From: JARKPK01 sp964631235
GTDB taxonomy: Bacteria > Planctomycetota > Planctomycetia > Pirellulales > Thermoguttaceae
Direction: 5' to 3'
Length of the DNA stretch: 64,000 bases
Assembly (NCBI GenBank): GCA_964631235.1
Contig: CAZVZX010000023.1
Span: 15,808 to 79,807 of the forward strand
Shown: positions 16,740-27,422 of the stretch, one piece after another
How the letters are laid out: every line of letters starts with the position of its first letter
Position numbering within the stretch: the first letter of the stretch is position 1
Position numbers and translations under genes: made by a program
Notes under the pieces: model-generated
Database searches by the model: none
What the model was told of the DNA's origin: nothing
The model's input: the letters and a program-made list of their open reading frames with translations, nothing else

Positions 16740-17771
16740 ATGCGAACGATGAACCTCGGTTTTTCGACTTCCGCGGCATTTTCGGGACCATGGGCGCAAA
16801 GCGGGTCGCAGCCCTATTTTTGGCTGCCCGATCGCGCATCGACCTTTGCTCGCGATGTCGATTGGGTGTTCAATTTCATCTTGTATGTGTCGCTGTTCTT
16901 TTTCGTGCTGATTGTGGCATTGATGTGCTGGTTTGTCGTGCGCTATCGCCGACGGCCGGATCGGCCGGAGGCCGACGAATCTCCGCATCACAACACGGCG
17001 CTCGAACTGCTCTGGAGCGGCATCCCGACGATCATCGTCTGCCTGATGTTCTTTTACGGCTTTCAAGGCTACATGGACATGCGCACGCCGCCGCGCGACG
17101 CATACGAAATCAATGTGATTGCCAAGAAGTGGGCTTGGCTTTTCAAGTACCCGAACGGCTACGTAGATGACAAGCTCTATGTGCCCGCGGCCGAGCCGGT
17201 CCGGCTGGTGATGACCAGCGACGACGTGATTCACAGCCTGTACATTCCCGATTTCCGAGTGAAGCAAGATTTGGTGCCTGGCCGCTACACGAAAATGTGG
17301 TTCAAGGCGGTCAAGCCGGGCGAGTACAGCCTATTTTGCGCCGAGTATTGCGGCTCGGGCCATGCCGACATGCTGAGCAAAGTGGTCGTGCTCGAAGCCG
17401 CGGAATTTGCCGCGTGGCTTCGCGAGGCGGGCGACTTTCTCAAAAAACTGCCTCCCGAAAAGGCCGGCGAGGAATTGTATCGTCGCCGCGGTTGCGCCCA
17501 ATGTCATTCGGTGGACGGCAAAGCGGGCACGGGGCCGACGCTGCTGGGGATATGGGGAGAGACGCACCGAATGACCGACGGAAGCACCGCACTGGTCGAT
17601 GAGAATTACCTCCGCGAATCGATCCTCGAACCGGGCAAGCGGATTCGCGAGGGCTTTGTCAATCAGATGCCGACGTTCAAGGGCGTTCTCAGCGATGAGG
17701 AAATCGGGTACTTGATCGCATACATCAAGTCGCTGGGCGGCTCCCGCAACGGCGAATCGTCGGCCCGGTAG
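16740..17771 (+). CDS. coxB: Cytochrome c oxidase subunit II with fused cytochrome c (caa3 type)
   Basis: Subunit II carries electrons through CuA to the oxidase core. The 343-residue protein has two membrane helices (about 41-66 and 90-110), then the cupredoxin domain with the complete CuA ligand set: His165, and Cys200, Cys204, His208, Met211 in CAEYCGSGHADM. A C-terminal class I cytochrome c domain carries CAQCH at 252-256 and a likely Met ligand in NQMPTF near 310, which makes this a caa3-type oxidase able to accept electrons directly from complex III. Two start codons (16740 and 16749) are possible; the first is used here. It precedes coxA by 68 bases. Confidence 0.95.
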   Translation: MRTMNLGFSTSAAFSGPWAQSGSQPYFWLPDRASTFARDVDWVFNFILYVSLFFFVLIVALMCWFVVRYRRRPDRPEADESPHHNTALELLWSGIPTIIVCLMFFYGFQGYMDMRTPPRDAYEINVIAKKWAWLFKYPNGYVDDKLYVPAAEPVRLVMTSDDVIHSLYIPDFRVKQDLVPGRYTKMWFKAVKPGEYSLFCAEYCGSGHADMLSKVVVLEAAEFAAWLREAGDFLKKLPPEKAGEELYRRRGCAQCHSVDGKAGTGPTLLGIWGETHRMTDGSTALVDENYLRESILEPGKRIREGFVNQMPTFKGVLSDEEIGYLIAYIKSLGGSRNGESSAR

Positions 17772-17839
17772 TCGATGGCGTCGGATTAAGGTTAATCAGA
17801 CGCTGCGTCGCTTTTTGGAAAAATCAGAAGACAGATTGG

Positions 17840-19510
<1,671 letters not shown>

Positions 19511-19525
19511 CGCCGCGATGGCCCC

Positions 19526-20311
19526 ATGAGCGAAATGCACCAAGCCCCGAATCCCGATCATCCTCCGTTTTTGGCGCATCATTTCGATTCGCCGCGCCAG
19601 CAGTTTGCCGCCGGCAAATTGGGGATGTGGTTGTTCCTGCTGACCGAGATCCTTCTCTTCGGAGGGCTATTTTGCGCGTACTCGGTGTATCGGGCCAATC
19701 ATCCGGAGATGTTCCAAGACGGCCATCTTTTTCTCGATCGCTATCTTGGGGCGGTCAACACGTGCGTGTTGATCTTCAGCAGCTTGACGATGGCGTTGGC
19801 CGTCACCGCCGCTCAAACCGGCCGCCGCACGCTGTTGATCGGGGCGCTCGCGGTTACGCTGCTGTGCGGCGTGGGGTTTATGGGCGTGAAGTTTGTCGAG
19901 TATAAGGCCAAATGGGACCACGGCCTGGTGCCCGGGCAGGATCGGATCGCGTGGTTCTTCGCCTTGGGCTGGCTGCGGAAAGATTCGCCTGCGCCGAATC
20001 GCGGTTATCAGCCCGACGCCGGGTACGTCCGCGAACATCTGGCCGAACACGGCATGGAAGTGGATGATGCCGAGGCCGCGCGCCGAGCCGCCGGGCTGTT
20101 CCCCTTCTTCGGTTGTTACTTCGGCATGACCGCCTTGCACGGGCTGCATGTGCTGGCCGGCATGGGGGCGATTACTTGGGTGTTGGTGCGCGCCGTCAAA
20201 GGGCATTTCGGGCCGATGTATTTCGGCCCCGTTGATTTCGTGGGGCTGTACTGGCACTTGGTTGATCTGATTTGGATCTACCTTTTCCCGCTGTTGTACT
20301 TGATTCATTGA
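19526..20311 (+). CDS. coxC: Cytochrome c oxidase subunit III
   Basis: Subunit III of the heme-copper oxidase, a non-catalytic membrane subunit that stabilises proton uptake. The 261-residue protein opens with LAHHFDSPRQQFAAGKLGMWLFLLTEILLFGGLF, the family hallmark. Several further helices follow, including FFGCYFGMTALHGLHVLAGMG, then GLYWHLVDLIWIYLFPLLYLI at the C-terminus. A polar insertion of about 60 residues sits between helices. It starts 15 bases after coxA, so it is co-transcribed. Confidence 0.95.
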   Translation: MSEMHQAPNPDHPPFLAHHFDSPRQQFAAGKLGMWLFLLTEILLFGGLFCAYSVYRANHPEMFQDGHLFLDRYLGAVNTCVLIFSSLTMALAVTAAQTGRRTLLIGALAVTLLCGVGFMGVKFVEYKAKWDHGLVPGQDRIAWFFALGWLRKDSPAPNRGYQPDAGYVREHLAEHGMEVDDAEAARRAAGLFPFFGCYFGMTALHGLHVLAGMGAITWVLVRAVKGHFGPMYFGPVDFVGLYWHLVDLIWIYLFPLLYLIH

Positions 20312-20461
20312 ACGCAGTCGGCGCTCGATGTGCGCCGCCGCGTACCAAGAGATGCGGCGGAGGTCGGAATCGCAATCGGCGCGGAGCAATGTTCGAGAAC
20401 AACGCCTCGGCAATCGGCTCGACACGTGAAGCAAACAAGCATTTCACGCTGGTAGAAGACA

Positions 20462-20830
20462 ATGAGCGAACATTCTGAGCAAAACCATGGCGATTCGAAT
20501 TCGGCACACTATGCGCATGTCGTGCCGTTGTCGGTGTTATTGACTGTTTTCGTCGCCTTGATGATTCTTACGTTCCTCACCGTGGCCGCCACGTGGTTCG
20601 ACATGGGCCGCTGGAACGTTTGGATCGCCTTGATCATCGCAACGGTCAAGGCATCGCTGGTCGTCCTTTACTTCATGCACTTGCGGTACGATCATCCGTT
20701 CAATGCCGTCGTTTTTCTTTCCGCCCTGTTGACGCTGCTGCTTTTTATCTCGTTGGCGCTGCTCGACTCGACAACCTATCAACCGGACATTCGCGCGTTG
20801 CAAGAATCGGTGCGCAATGCCGGTTCGTAA
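20462..20830 (+). CDS. coxD: Cytochrome c oxidase subunit IV (CtaF/CoxD-like)
   Basis: A 122-residue membrane protein with three hydrophobic helices (about 22-42, 52-73 and 80-100). It contains the subunit IV signature WIALIIATVKASLVVLYFMHLRYDHP. These small subunits help assemble caa3- and bo3-type oxidases. The polar N-terminus is rich in His, Ser and Asn. It is the last gene of the respiratory cluster and converges with the RND permease gene. Confidence 0.92.
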   Translation: MSEHSEQNHGDSNSAHYAHVVPLSVLLTVFVALMILTFLTVAATWFDMGRWNVWIALIIATVKASLVVLYFMHLRYDHPFNAVVFLSALLTLLLFISLALLDSTTYQPDIRALQESVRNAGS

Positions 20831-20837
20831 GCATGTT

Positions 20838-20866
20838 GCCGCACAGGCGGGCCAACGCGGTGCGGC
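20838..20866 (+). terminator. Weak hairpin after coxD
   Basis: GCCGCAC (20838-20844) pairs with GTGCGGC (20860-20866) around a 15-base loop. There is no T tract, so it may be only a transcript-end stabiliser between the convergent coxD and RND genes. Confidence 0.3.
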
Positions 20867-20911
20867 CCCCATCGCGGCCGCGCCAGGTACGGCGACTGCG
20901 TCCTTTTTCTA

Positions 20912-23900
20912 TTAGGGCGACTCTTCGTCCATGGCCGATTGGGGCAGCCCGTGGCCGGGAACGCGGTCGTAGATGAGCCAGTAGGCTACGGGAATCACGA
21001 ACAGCGTGAACACCGTTGAGGCAAACAGCCCGAAAATCAGCGACCAAGCCAGCCCGGAGAAAATCGGATCGATGATGATCGGGACGGCTCCCAGCATGGC
21101 GGCGCCGGCGGTCAACAGGATCGGCCGCAGGCGGACCACCCGGCTTTCCATGATGGCATCGAACAGCGATCGGCCGCGGGCCAGCGACAGATGGATGAAA
21201 TCAACCAGGATGATCGAATCGCGGGTCACGATGCCTGCCAACGCAATCATGCCGATCATGCCCGTCGCGGTGAAATAGACGGAATCAAGGTAGCCGCCGA
21301 CTGTTTCCGCACTGAACCAATTCAACAGCCAGAAACCGGGCAACACGCCGAGCACGGTAAGCGGAATGGCGAGCATGACGACGATGGGGACGGCAAACGA
21401 ACCGGTTTGGGCCACCAAGAGCACGTAAATGCCCACCATTGCCGCGGCGAAGGCCAATCCGAGATCGCGAAAAACGTCGAGCGTGATCTGCCATTCGCCC
21501 TCGCCGGCAAAGTTGATGCGCACACCCGGCGGAGCAAACCAGGCGATGCCGCTGCCGTTGCGGAAGAACGTTCGCCCTTCGACGGGGCGGGGCTCGCCGG
21601 CAGCGACCCAGCCCGGGCCGACGCGCACGGCATCCGTGGGCGGCGAAACGGCGGCGCGGTCGTCCGCTGCCATGCGGTCGGCCAGCACATCGACGATCAC
21701 ATCGGCCGGCGGCCGTCCGGCAGTCTCGGCGAAAATATAGGCGACTCGCTTGAGATTCTTGTGATAGATCGTCTGATCGCGGCGCTCTTCCGACCACCGT
21801 CCCAGCTCGGCCAACGGCACCATTGCGCCGTCGCGCCCTTTGACGCGCAAACGGGTCAGTTCCAAGGGGGTCGCGCGGCGGTCGATCGGTAGTCGAAGCT
21901 CGATCTTTAGCGGGTTGCGTTCGCGCGGGTCGTGGATGGTTCCCACGGCATCGCCGAAGGCGGCCCGAACCGTCGCGGAAATGTCATCCACGGATACGCC
22001 GTTGATTGCCGCCTTCTCCGTGTCGGGAATGAAGACGGCCCGAGGCTGGGGAGCAACCCGAACGTCGTCGAGATCGACGATCCCCGGTTCTCGGGCCAAG
22101 CGTTCTTTCACAATGTCGGCGGCGGCTAGGATGTCGTCGTACGAGTCATCAGCCTGACCGTACACCTCGGCCACGACGCTGGCGATGACCGGCGGACCCG
22201 GCGGCGTTTCGACCAACTTCAATGCCGCGCCATGCCGCCGGGCAAGTTCGTCCAGTGCCGCTCGCATGCGCAGGCCGATCGCGTGGCTCTGTTGCCGGCG
22301 GTTCTTCTTTGCCGCCAGATTGATGCGGAGTTCGGCCAGGTGGTCGCCCCGTCGCAGATAATAATGGCGCACCAGCCCGTTGAAATCCATCGGCGAGGCG
22401 ACTCCCACGTAGCTGATGTAATTGACCACTTCGGGGACTTGGGCGAGATAGTGTTCAAAGTCGCGCACGGCCGCATCGGTGCGCTCGAGCGTTGTGCCTT
22501 CCGGAAGGTCGAGCACCAGCAGCAGCTCGTTCTTGTTGTCGAAGGGCAGCATCTTCAGCGGTACGGCTCTTACGGCGGCCAGGCCGACGGCCGCGAACGT
22601 CAGCAGCGCCATCACGATGAGAAACGCCCATGCATTCCACCGCGAGCGCAGCAACGGCGCCATCAGGGGATAAAAGAGTTTGTACAAAAGTGATTGCTTG
22701 ACGGCGTCGAGATCGTCATGGTCGGCGTGGTGCGCTGCCGCGTCGCCATGGGCGTACTTACGTCGCAGCATCAGGTACGAAAGCCAAGGCGTAATCGTAA
22801 ACGCCACGACCATCGACATGATCATCGTCACCGGCACGTTCAGCGCCATGGGACGCATGTACGGCCCCATCATCCCCGTGATGAAGAACATCGGCAAGAA
22901 ACTCACGATCACCGCGAGAGTGGCCGTAATCAAAGGCGGCCGAATCTCGGCGACCGCTTCCAAGACGATGCGCCGCGTCGCTCGCTTTCTCAGAGCGAAA
23001 TGGCGAGCGATGTTCTCCACGTCGACAATCGGGTCGTCCACCAGCAGGCCCAGCGACAGGATCAGGGCGAACAAGGTTACGCGGTTGATCGTGAACCCGA
23101 AAAGGAGATTCACGGCAAGCGTCAAACCGAAGACGACGGGCACCGCCACGGCGACGATCATCGCCTCGCGCCAGCCCAAACTCATCGTCAGCAACGCAAC
23201 GACGATGATCACCGCCACAACCAGCGCCTCGACGAGCTCATTGACTTTCTCGTCCGCCGTCAGCCCATAGTTGCGGGTGACAACCAAATCCATGTCATCC
23301 GGAACAATACTCGCCTGAAGCCGTTCGGCCTCGGCCAGAACAGCTTCGGCCACCCAAACGGCATTGGCGCCTTTTTTCTTGGCGATTGCGATTGTGACGG
23401 CGGACTGCGAGGGCATTCCGGCGTCGGCCTGCTCTGCGGCAGACGCTGCCGATGCCGACGACTGAGCACCGGCGCCGTGACCGCGACCCAGCACGGTGCC
23501 CGGGAACGCCGCATGATGAACGAAACCGCGAGCCGGTCCCCAACCATGTCGGACATAGTTCCAAACCTCTTCGGGGCCGTCTTCGATTGCGGCGACATCT
23601 TTGAGAAACACCGGGCGTTGGTCGAACACTCCGACGACAAGCTCGTTGAGTTGGCGGGCGTCGTCGAACGGTTGGCCGATCTCGATGTCGATTACCTCGT
23701 CGTTGGTGCGCGTTTCGCCGGCGTGCCGCCGCAGATTGGTGGCCGCAATCGCGCGGCGCACCTCGCCCGGAGATACTCCGTAAGCGGCCATCCGTTCCGG
23801 ATCGAGCAGCACCCGAACGCTTCGCGCCCGGCCGCCGACAACATAGGCTCGCGACACATTGGAAACCGCGGCGAGACGTTCGGTCAGTTCTTCGGCGGTT

Positions 23901-24409
23901 CGCCGCAGCGTCATGTCGTCGGATCGCGACGAAGTGAGCGTGAGGGTAACGATCGGCACATCGTCGATTTCCACCGGCTTGACGAGCCAGCCGGCCACCC
24001 CGGGCGGCGCCAGGTCGAGGCTCTCGTCCATCTTCTTGAAAAGTTTCACCAAGCTCCGTTCGCGGTCTTCGCCGACAAAGAACCGGACGGTGATCACCGC
24101 TTGGTCGCGGCTGCTCATTGAATAGACGTACTCGACGCCGTCGATTTGGTAGAGAATCTTTTCCAGCGGCGTGGCGACCAATTGCTCGACCTCGGCCGCC
24201 GATCGGCCGGGGAATTGCACGAAAACGTCGGCCAAGGGGACGACGATTTGCGGATCTTCTTCGCGCGGGGTAACCCACAGAGCAACCAGCCCGACGGCAA
24301 CCGCGATAATGATCAGAATGATCGACAGATTTGAGTCGAGAAAAATCTGGACGATCTTATTGGTGAAGTGGTGTTCGGGCTTCGCCCGAGCGGCAAGTGA
24401 TTCACTCAT
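20912..24409 (-). CDS. RND-family efflux transporter permease
   Basis: An inner-membrane proton-driven pump of the HAE1-like RND superfamily, 1165 residues, with the usual two repeats of one helix, a large periplasmic loop and five more helices. The helix-4 region carries the paired Asp proton-relay site in LGLLVDDPIVDVENI. The C-terminal repeat has GMIALAGIVTRDSIILVDFI and the closing PIIIDPIFSGLAWSLIFGLFAST, typical of the subfamily close to CusA/NolG-like pumps. The heavy-metal DFG-type signature is absent, so organic substrates are more likely than copper or silver, but this is inference. An Ala/Gly/Ser-rich insertion lies at about residues 290-335. The ATG at 24409 overlaps the stop of the preceding membrane fusion gene by eight bases. 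Confidence 0.92.
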   Translation of the reverse strand: MSESLAARAKPEHHFTNKIVQIFLDSNLSIILIIIAVAVGLVALWVTPREEDPQIVVPLADVFVQFPGRSAAEVEQLVATPLEKILYQIDGVEYVYSMSSRDQAVITVRFFVGEDRERSLVKLFKKMDESLDLAPPGVAGWLVKPVEIDDVPIVTLTLTSSRSDDMTLRRTAEELTERLAAVSNVSRAYVVGGRARSVRVLLDPERMAAYGVSPGEVRRAIAATNLRRHAGETRTNDEVIDIEIGQPFDDARQLNELVVGVFDQRPVFLKDVAAIEDGPEEVWNYVRHGWGPARGFVHHAAFPGTVLGRGHGAGAQSSASAASAAEQADAGMPSQSAVTIAIAKKKGANAVWVAEAVLAEAERLQASIVPDDMDLVVTRNYGLTADEKVNELVEALVVAVIIVVALLTMSLGWREAMIVAVAVPVVFGLTLAVNLLFGFTINRVTLFALILSLGLLVDDPIVDVENIARHFALRKRATRRIVLEAVAEIRPPLITATLAVIVSFLPMFFITGMMGPYMRPMALNVPVTMIMSMVVAFTITPWLSYLMLRRKYAHGDAAAHHADHDDLDAVKQSLLYKLFYPLMAPLLRSRWNAWAFLIVMALLTFAAVGLAAVRAVPLKMLPFDNKNELLLVLDLPEGTTLERTDAAVRDFEHYLAQVPEVVNYISYVGVASPMDFNGLVRHYYLRRGDHLAELRINLAAKKNRRQQSHAIGLRMRAALDELARRHGAALKLVETPPGPPVIASVVAEVYGQADDSYDDILAAADIVKERLAREPGIVDLDDVRVAPQPRAVFIPDTEKAAINGVSVDDISATVRAAFGDAVGTIHDPRERNPLKIELRLPIDRRATPLELTRLRVKGRDGAMVPLAELGRWSEERRDQTIYHKNLKRVAYIFAETAGRPPADVIVDVLADRMAADDRAAVSPPTDAVRVGPGWVAAGEPRPVEGRTFFRNGSGIAWFAPPGVRINFAGEGEWQITLDVFRDLGLAFAAAMVGIYVLLVAQTGSFAVPIVVMLAIPLTVLGVLPGFWLLNWFSAETVGGYLDSVYFTATGMIGMIALAGIVTRDSIILVDFIHLSLARGRSLFDAIMESRVVRLRPILLTAGAAMLGAVPIIIDPIFSGLAWSLIFGLFASTVFTLFVIPVAYWLIYDRVPGHGLPQSAMDEESP

Positions 24410-25520
24410 GATCTGCCCCTCCCGCCGACAACGCAATCTTTTCGCCGACTCTCAGGCCGGAGAGCACTTCGACCCGCTCATCGTCAAGCGTCCGCCCGAT
24501 CCGCACCGCGCGGCGGACCAAGCGATTGCCGTCAACGACATCGACCAATTCCAGTTGACCGACGCGACGCACGGCGCTGCGCGGTATCGCGATGACGCGC
24601 TCGTTCTCCAACGGGATCAGCACTCGGCCGAACATCCCGCTGTACACGCCGGGAGGGCACGGACCGGTTACTTTCACATCAAACGCCCGGCTCGTTGCCG
24701 CAGCCTGCGGCACGATTTCCGCGATGGTGCCCTCGCACTGTTTGTCGAGATTCTCCAGGCGGACGGGGATCGACTGCCCCACCTGGAGTCGCGCGGCCAG
24801 TGATTCACGCACGGCGGCCACCAGTTGCATTCGCTGCGGATCGTAGAGAACAACGAGCGTTTGCCCGGGCCCCACGGTATCGCCGACTTCCACCTTCTTT
24901 TCGATCACCACGCCCGACATCGGGGCGCGGATCGTCGCCCAATCGAGCATGGCCTGAACCTCGTTGATCGCCTCTTGAGCACGACGAACCTCCGCCTGCG
25001 CTGATTTGACCGCGGCAACCGCTCGATCGTACTCTTGCTGACTGACGATCCGGTCTTTCACCAAGTTGCCATATCGCTTTTCGTCGGCCGCTGCTTGATC
25101 GTATCGTGCCTGCGCTGCCGTCAGTGCGGCTTCGGCCTGTTTGAGCCGGGCCTTGATGTCGGTGTCGTCAAGGCGAATCAGTACATCGCCCGCCTCCACG
25201 GCCTGGCCGGCGCGGACATTAACTTCGATGACCCGAGCCAGAAGCTTCGAACCGACACTTGTTTCGTGAACCGCGCGAACCGAGCCGACGGCCGATTCGA
25301 ATCGGGGCGTTTCGACCAACTCGACCGCCGCAATCGGCGTGCCCGGCGGTAGCGACCGACCCATTGCCTCCGCCGCGTCCGCCGGCACTTTGGTGTGGAA
25401 CTTGCCCGCGAGAAACAGGAGCAAGACGACAACTCCCACCGAAAATACCACAAACAGAAGCAATTGCGCCAACGAACGAATCGCCGCGATCACCCGTTGC
25501 CATCGTGGTTGAGGTTGCAT
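24402..25520 (-). CDS. HlyD/AcrA-type membrane fusion protein of the RND pump
   Basis: The periplasmic adaptor that joins an RND permease to an outer-membrane channel, 372 residues. It has one N-terminal membrane helix (about 17-40), then a split lipoyl domain (VGSKLLARVIEVNVRAGQAVEAGDVLIRLDD and IRAPMSGVVIEKKVEVGDTVGPGQTLVVL). The halves are separated by a coiled-coil hairpin of about 80 Ala/Glu/Lys-rich residues, and beta-barrel and membrane-proximal domains follow. Translation is coupled to the permease by an 8-base overlap. No outer-membrane TolC-like gene lies next to it, so the channel must be encoded elsewhere. Confidence 0.92.
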   Translation of the reverse strand: MQPQPRWQRVIAAIRSLAQLLLFVVFSVGVVVLLLFLAGKFHTKVPADAAEAMGRSLPPGTPIAAVELVETPRFESAVGSVRAVHETSVGSKLLARVIEVNVRAGQAVEAGDVLIRLDDTDIKARLKQAEAALTAAQARYDQAAADEKRYGNLVKDRIVSQQEYDRAVAAVKSAQAEVRRAQEAINEVQAMLDWATIRAPMSGVVIEKKVEVGDTVGPGQTLVVLYDPQRMQLVAAVRESLAARLQVGQSIPVRLENLDKQCEGTIAEIVPQAAATSRAFDVKVTGPCPPGVYSGMFGRVLIPLENERVIAIPRSAVRRVGQLELVDVVDGNRLVRRAVRIGRTLDDERVEVLSGLRVGEKIALSAGGADHE

Positions 25521-26259
25521 GGCATTCTCCAGTGAATAACACGGCCGCTTTTGCGGCGAGTATTACCTTCTATTCTCTATTGGATTCGGGATCAACCGTT
25601 TGGGGGAGGCCGTTTCAAACTGATTCCAATTGGGAAGACTGCCTGCGGGACGGGACTGCTGTGGCATTCGACCGGCTTTGCCGGGCAGGCGGCATGGTGG
25701 GACGGCACTCTCAACGCATCTCGCAGCCGCACGCGACAAAACAAGTGGTTGCAAGCGTCCGTTCAAGGCACGCATTGTTGAAAGAGTGATTATGCGGCGC
25801 GTTCCGGTTGTTGCTGTCCCGACCATTGCCGTGTCCGAAGGCCGGCCCTCTAGGTTTAGAATCGTTGCGGCAAAAAAAGTTACGAATGTTGCGGTAAATA
25901 GAATAGTTCCACCCAATTATGCAATCGTCCGCTGGTGGAGCGAGTCGGCCGATTGCACGCGGTCGCTGCTCGAACCGCAATCTGTCTTTAGCGGTTCGAT
26001 CTTTCGGGCTTATTCGGTCGGCTTCGACGTTGGGCGATTGGGGCCGCTTGGACTAGCATCGGCCCACACACGGCGGCTTTTCTAGTGCTGTGCGGACGTA
26101 CTGATGCGAAGCCGGTCGAAACCGGGATGAAAACGGCCGAACACGGAACAATTCGGCCCATCCTCCGCAAAGCTGCGAACATGGATTCCGATTGATCAAT
26201 TCCATGCGAACGGGAAGATGAATGTCCGAAACACTCCATCGAGCGGACGACACTGGCGA
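25521..26259. other. Spacer between the membrane fusion gene and the bd-like genes
   Basis: No credible gene on either strand in 739 bases; open frames are short and low in family-like content. It contains one clear copy of the dispersed repeat (25901-25997). Weakly similar sequence at about 25605-25700 on the other strand was not counted. Confidence 0.55.
25901..25997 (+). repeat. Dispersed intergenic repeat, copy 4
   Basis: Begins GAATAGTTCCACCCAATTAT, followed by GGAGCGAGTCGGCCGATTGC, then GCTCGAACCGCAATCTG and TTTAGCGGTTC. GAACCGC and GCGGTTC form a perfect seven-base stem. This copy has the best-preserved hairpin but no long T run. Confidence 0.65.
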
Positions 26260-27408
26260 TCAGTCCGCCGCTTTTTCCACGCGAGCGACTTGGAGAACCA
26301 TCCAGGCAATCACGGCAACTCCCATCACGAAAACCGCAAGGAACAAGGCCATTGGGCTCCACTGTGTCGCCGTTTCGTTCCACAGCGGGGCACTGTAACG
26401 CTGCAATTCGATGTTCTGGACCATCTGTCGGCTGACCGCGTTGACGGCGAGAACGATCACTTGAGCAAGACCAACCGTCGAAGCCCAACCGCGGCCGGGC
26501 AAAGACGCCGAAGAGGCAGCCGAGCGAGCTCCCAACGCGAGGAGCAGCCAAACCACGCCCGGAATGGCGCCTGTAAGAAGCGTGTGCGCCATCATCGGAC
26601 CGTGCAGCATACGGGCACGGACCTCTTCGGGCCAGGTGCCGAACACGTACCAAGAGCCCATAGCGGCAAACACGAGCATGCCGACCGTGTGCGTCTTCCA
26701 CGCGAAGCCGAGACTCCATCGGCGATACTCCGCCGATTCGTTGCGGGCAAACCAGGCGGCATCGACAACGATCCAAACAGCGAACGTGGTCAACGCCAAC
26801 CCGAAGAGCATCAGCCAACGCGGCCAAAGCGTCGGGTCGGCAGTGTTTAGCGCCGTGCCGAGGGCCGCGCCATATTGGGAATGATCTTGCAGCAAGATCG
26901 GCCAAGCCGAGACGTTCGACATTAGGCTCATAGTATTGGCGAAAACAAACCCCAACGCGAGGAAGATCAGGGCCGAAATCCAACCAGCCGCCGCGTACCT
27001 TTTGGGAAGGTTCTCGCCATGTTTCTTCAACCCATGAGCGAACAAGTAGATGCCGTAGTACGCGAACATCAAGAGTACAAACACGGAGAACCAAGTCCAC
27101 GCCATCAGGATCGTTGCCGGATAGAAGAACTTGCCATAGGCCACTTGAATGAAAAGCAACGGCACGATCCCGAAATTCACTCCAAACGCGATGATTAGCG
27201 GCATCTGCGCGATGAGTCTCGCGGTCAACCTCCGGCCTTGGGGATGGCCGCTCAAATAAAGCCCGGCGGCAATCGGCACGCCGGCATACCAAAGGTTCAT
27301 CAGCATCATGTGCAGGACGAAGCCGAGCACCTTGAAGAACTGTATGAACCAAAGCGGCGCGGGCAGCGGGGCCAAGTAACTCGTATCGATCAAGGCTTGA
27401 GGATCCAT
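26260..27408 (-). CDS. CydA-like membrane protein, second subunit of a bd-like complex
   Basis: A 382-residue integral membrane protein with about nine hydrophobic helices. The N-terminal half resembles the first helices of cytochrome bd subunit I: a His in VLHMMLMNLWYAGVPIAAGLYL, then IAFGVNFGIVPLLFIQVAYGKFFYPATILMAWTWFS and an aromatic helix AYYGIYLFAHGL. There is no c-heme motif. It starts 14 bases after a second CydA-like gene, so both should be co-transcribed and form one complex. True CydB features were not recognised, which sets the pair apart from a standard bd oxidase. It may be an electron-transfer partner or an unusual terminal oxidase; the reaction is unproven. Confidence 0.6.
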   Translation of the reverse strand: MDPQALIDTSYLAPLPAPLWFIQFFKVLGFVLHMMLMNLWYAGVPIAAGLYLSGHPQGRRLTARLIAQMPLIIAFGVNFGIVPLLFIQVAYGKFFYPATILMAWTWFSVFVLLMFAYYGIYLFAHGLKKHGENLPKRYAAAGWISALIFLALGFVFANTMSLMSNVSAWPILLQDHSQYGAALGTALNTADPTLWPRWLMLFGLALTTFAVWIVVDAAWFARNESAEYRRWSLGFAWKTHTVGMLVFAAMGSWYVFGTWPEEVRARMLHGPMMAHTLLTGAIPGVVWLLLALGARSAASSASLPGRGWASTVGLAQVIVLAVNAVSRQMVQNIELQRYSAPLWNETATQWSPMALFLAVFVMGVAVIAWMVLQVARVEKAAD

Positions 27409-27422
27409 AGATTCTTCCCGTG

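Noticed and set aside
20838..20866. Strong intrinsic terminator between coxD and the RND gene
   Set aside because: The stem exists, but the loop is long and there is no T tract, so it is listed only as a weak hairpin.
22694..24121. A 475-aa plus-strand frame opposite the RND permease
   Set aside because: His/Arg/Asp-rich antisense shadow; the minus-strand RND protein shows clear family motifs throughout.
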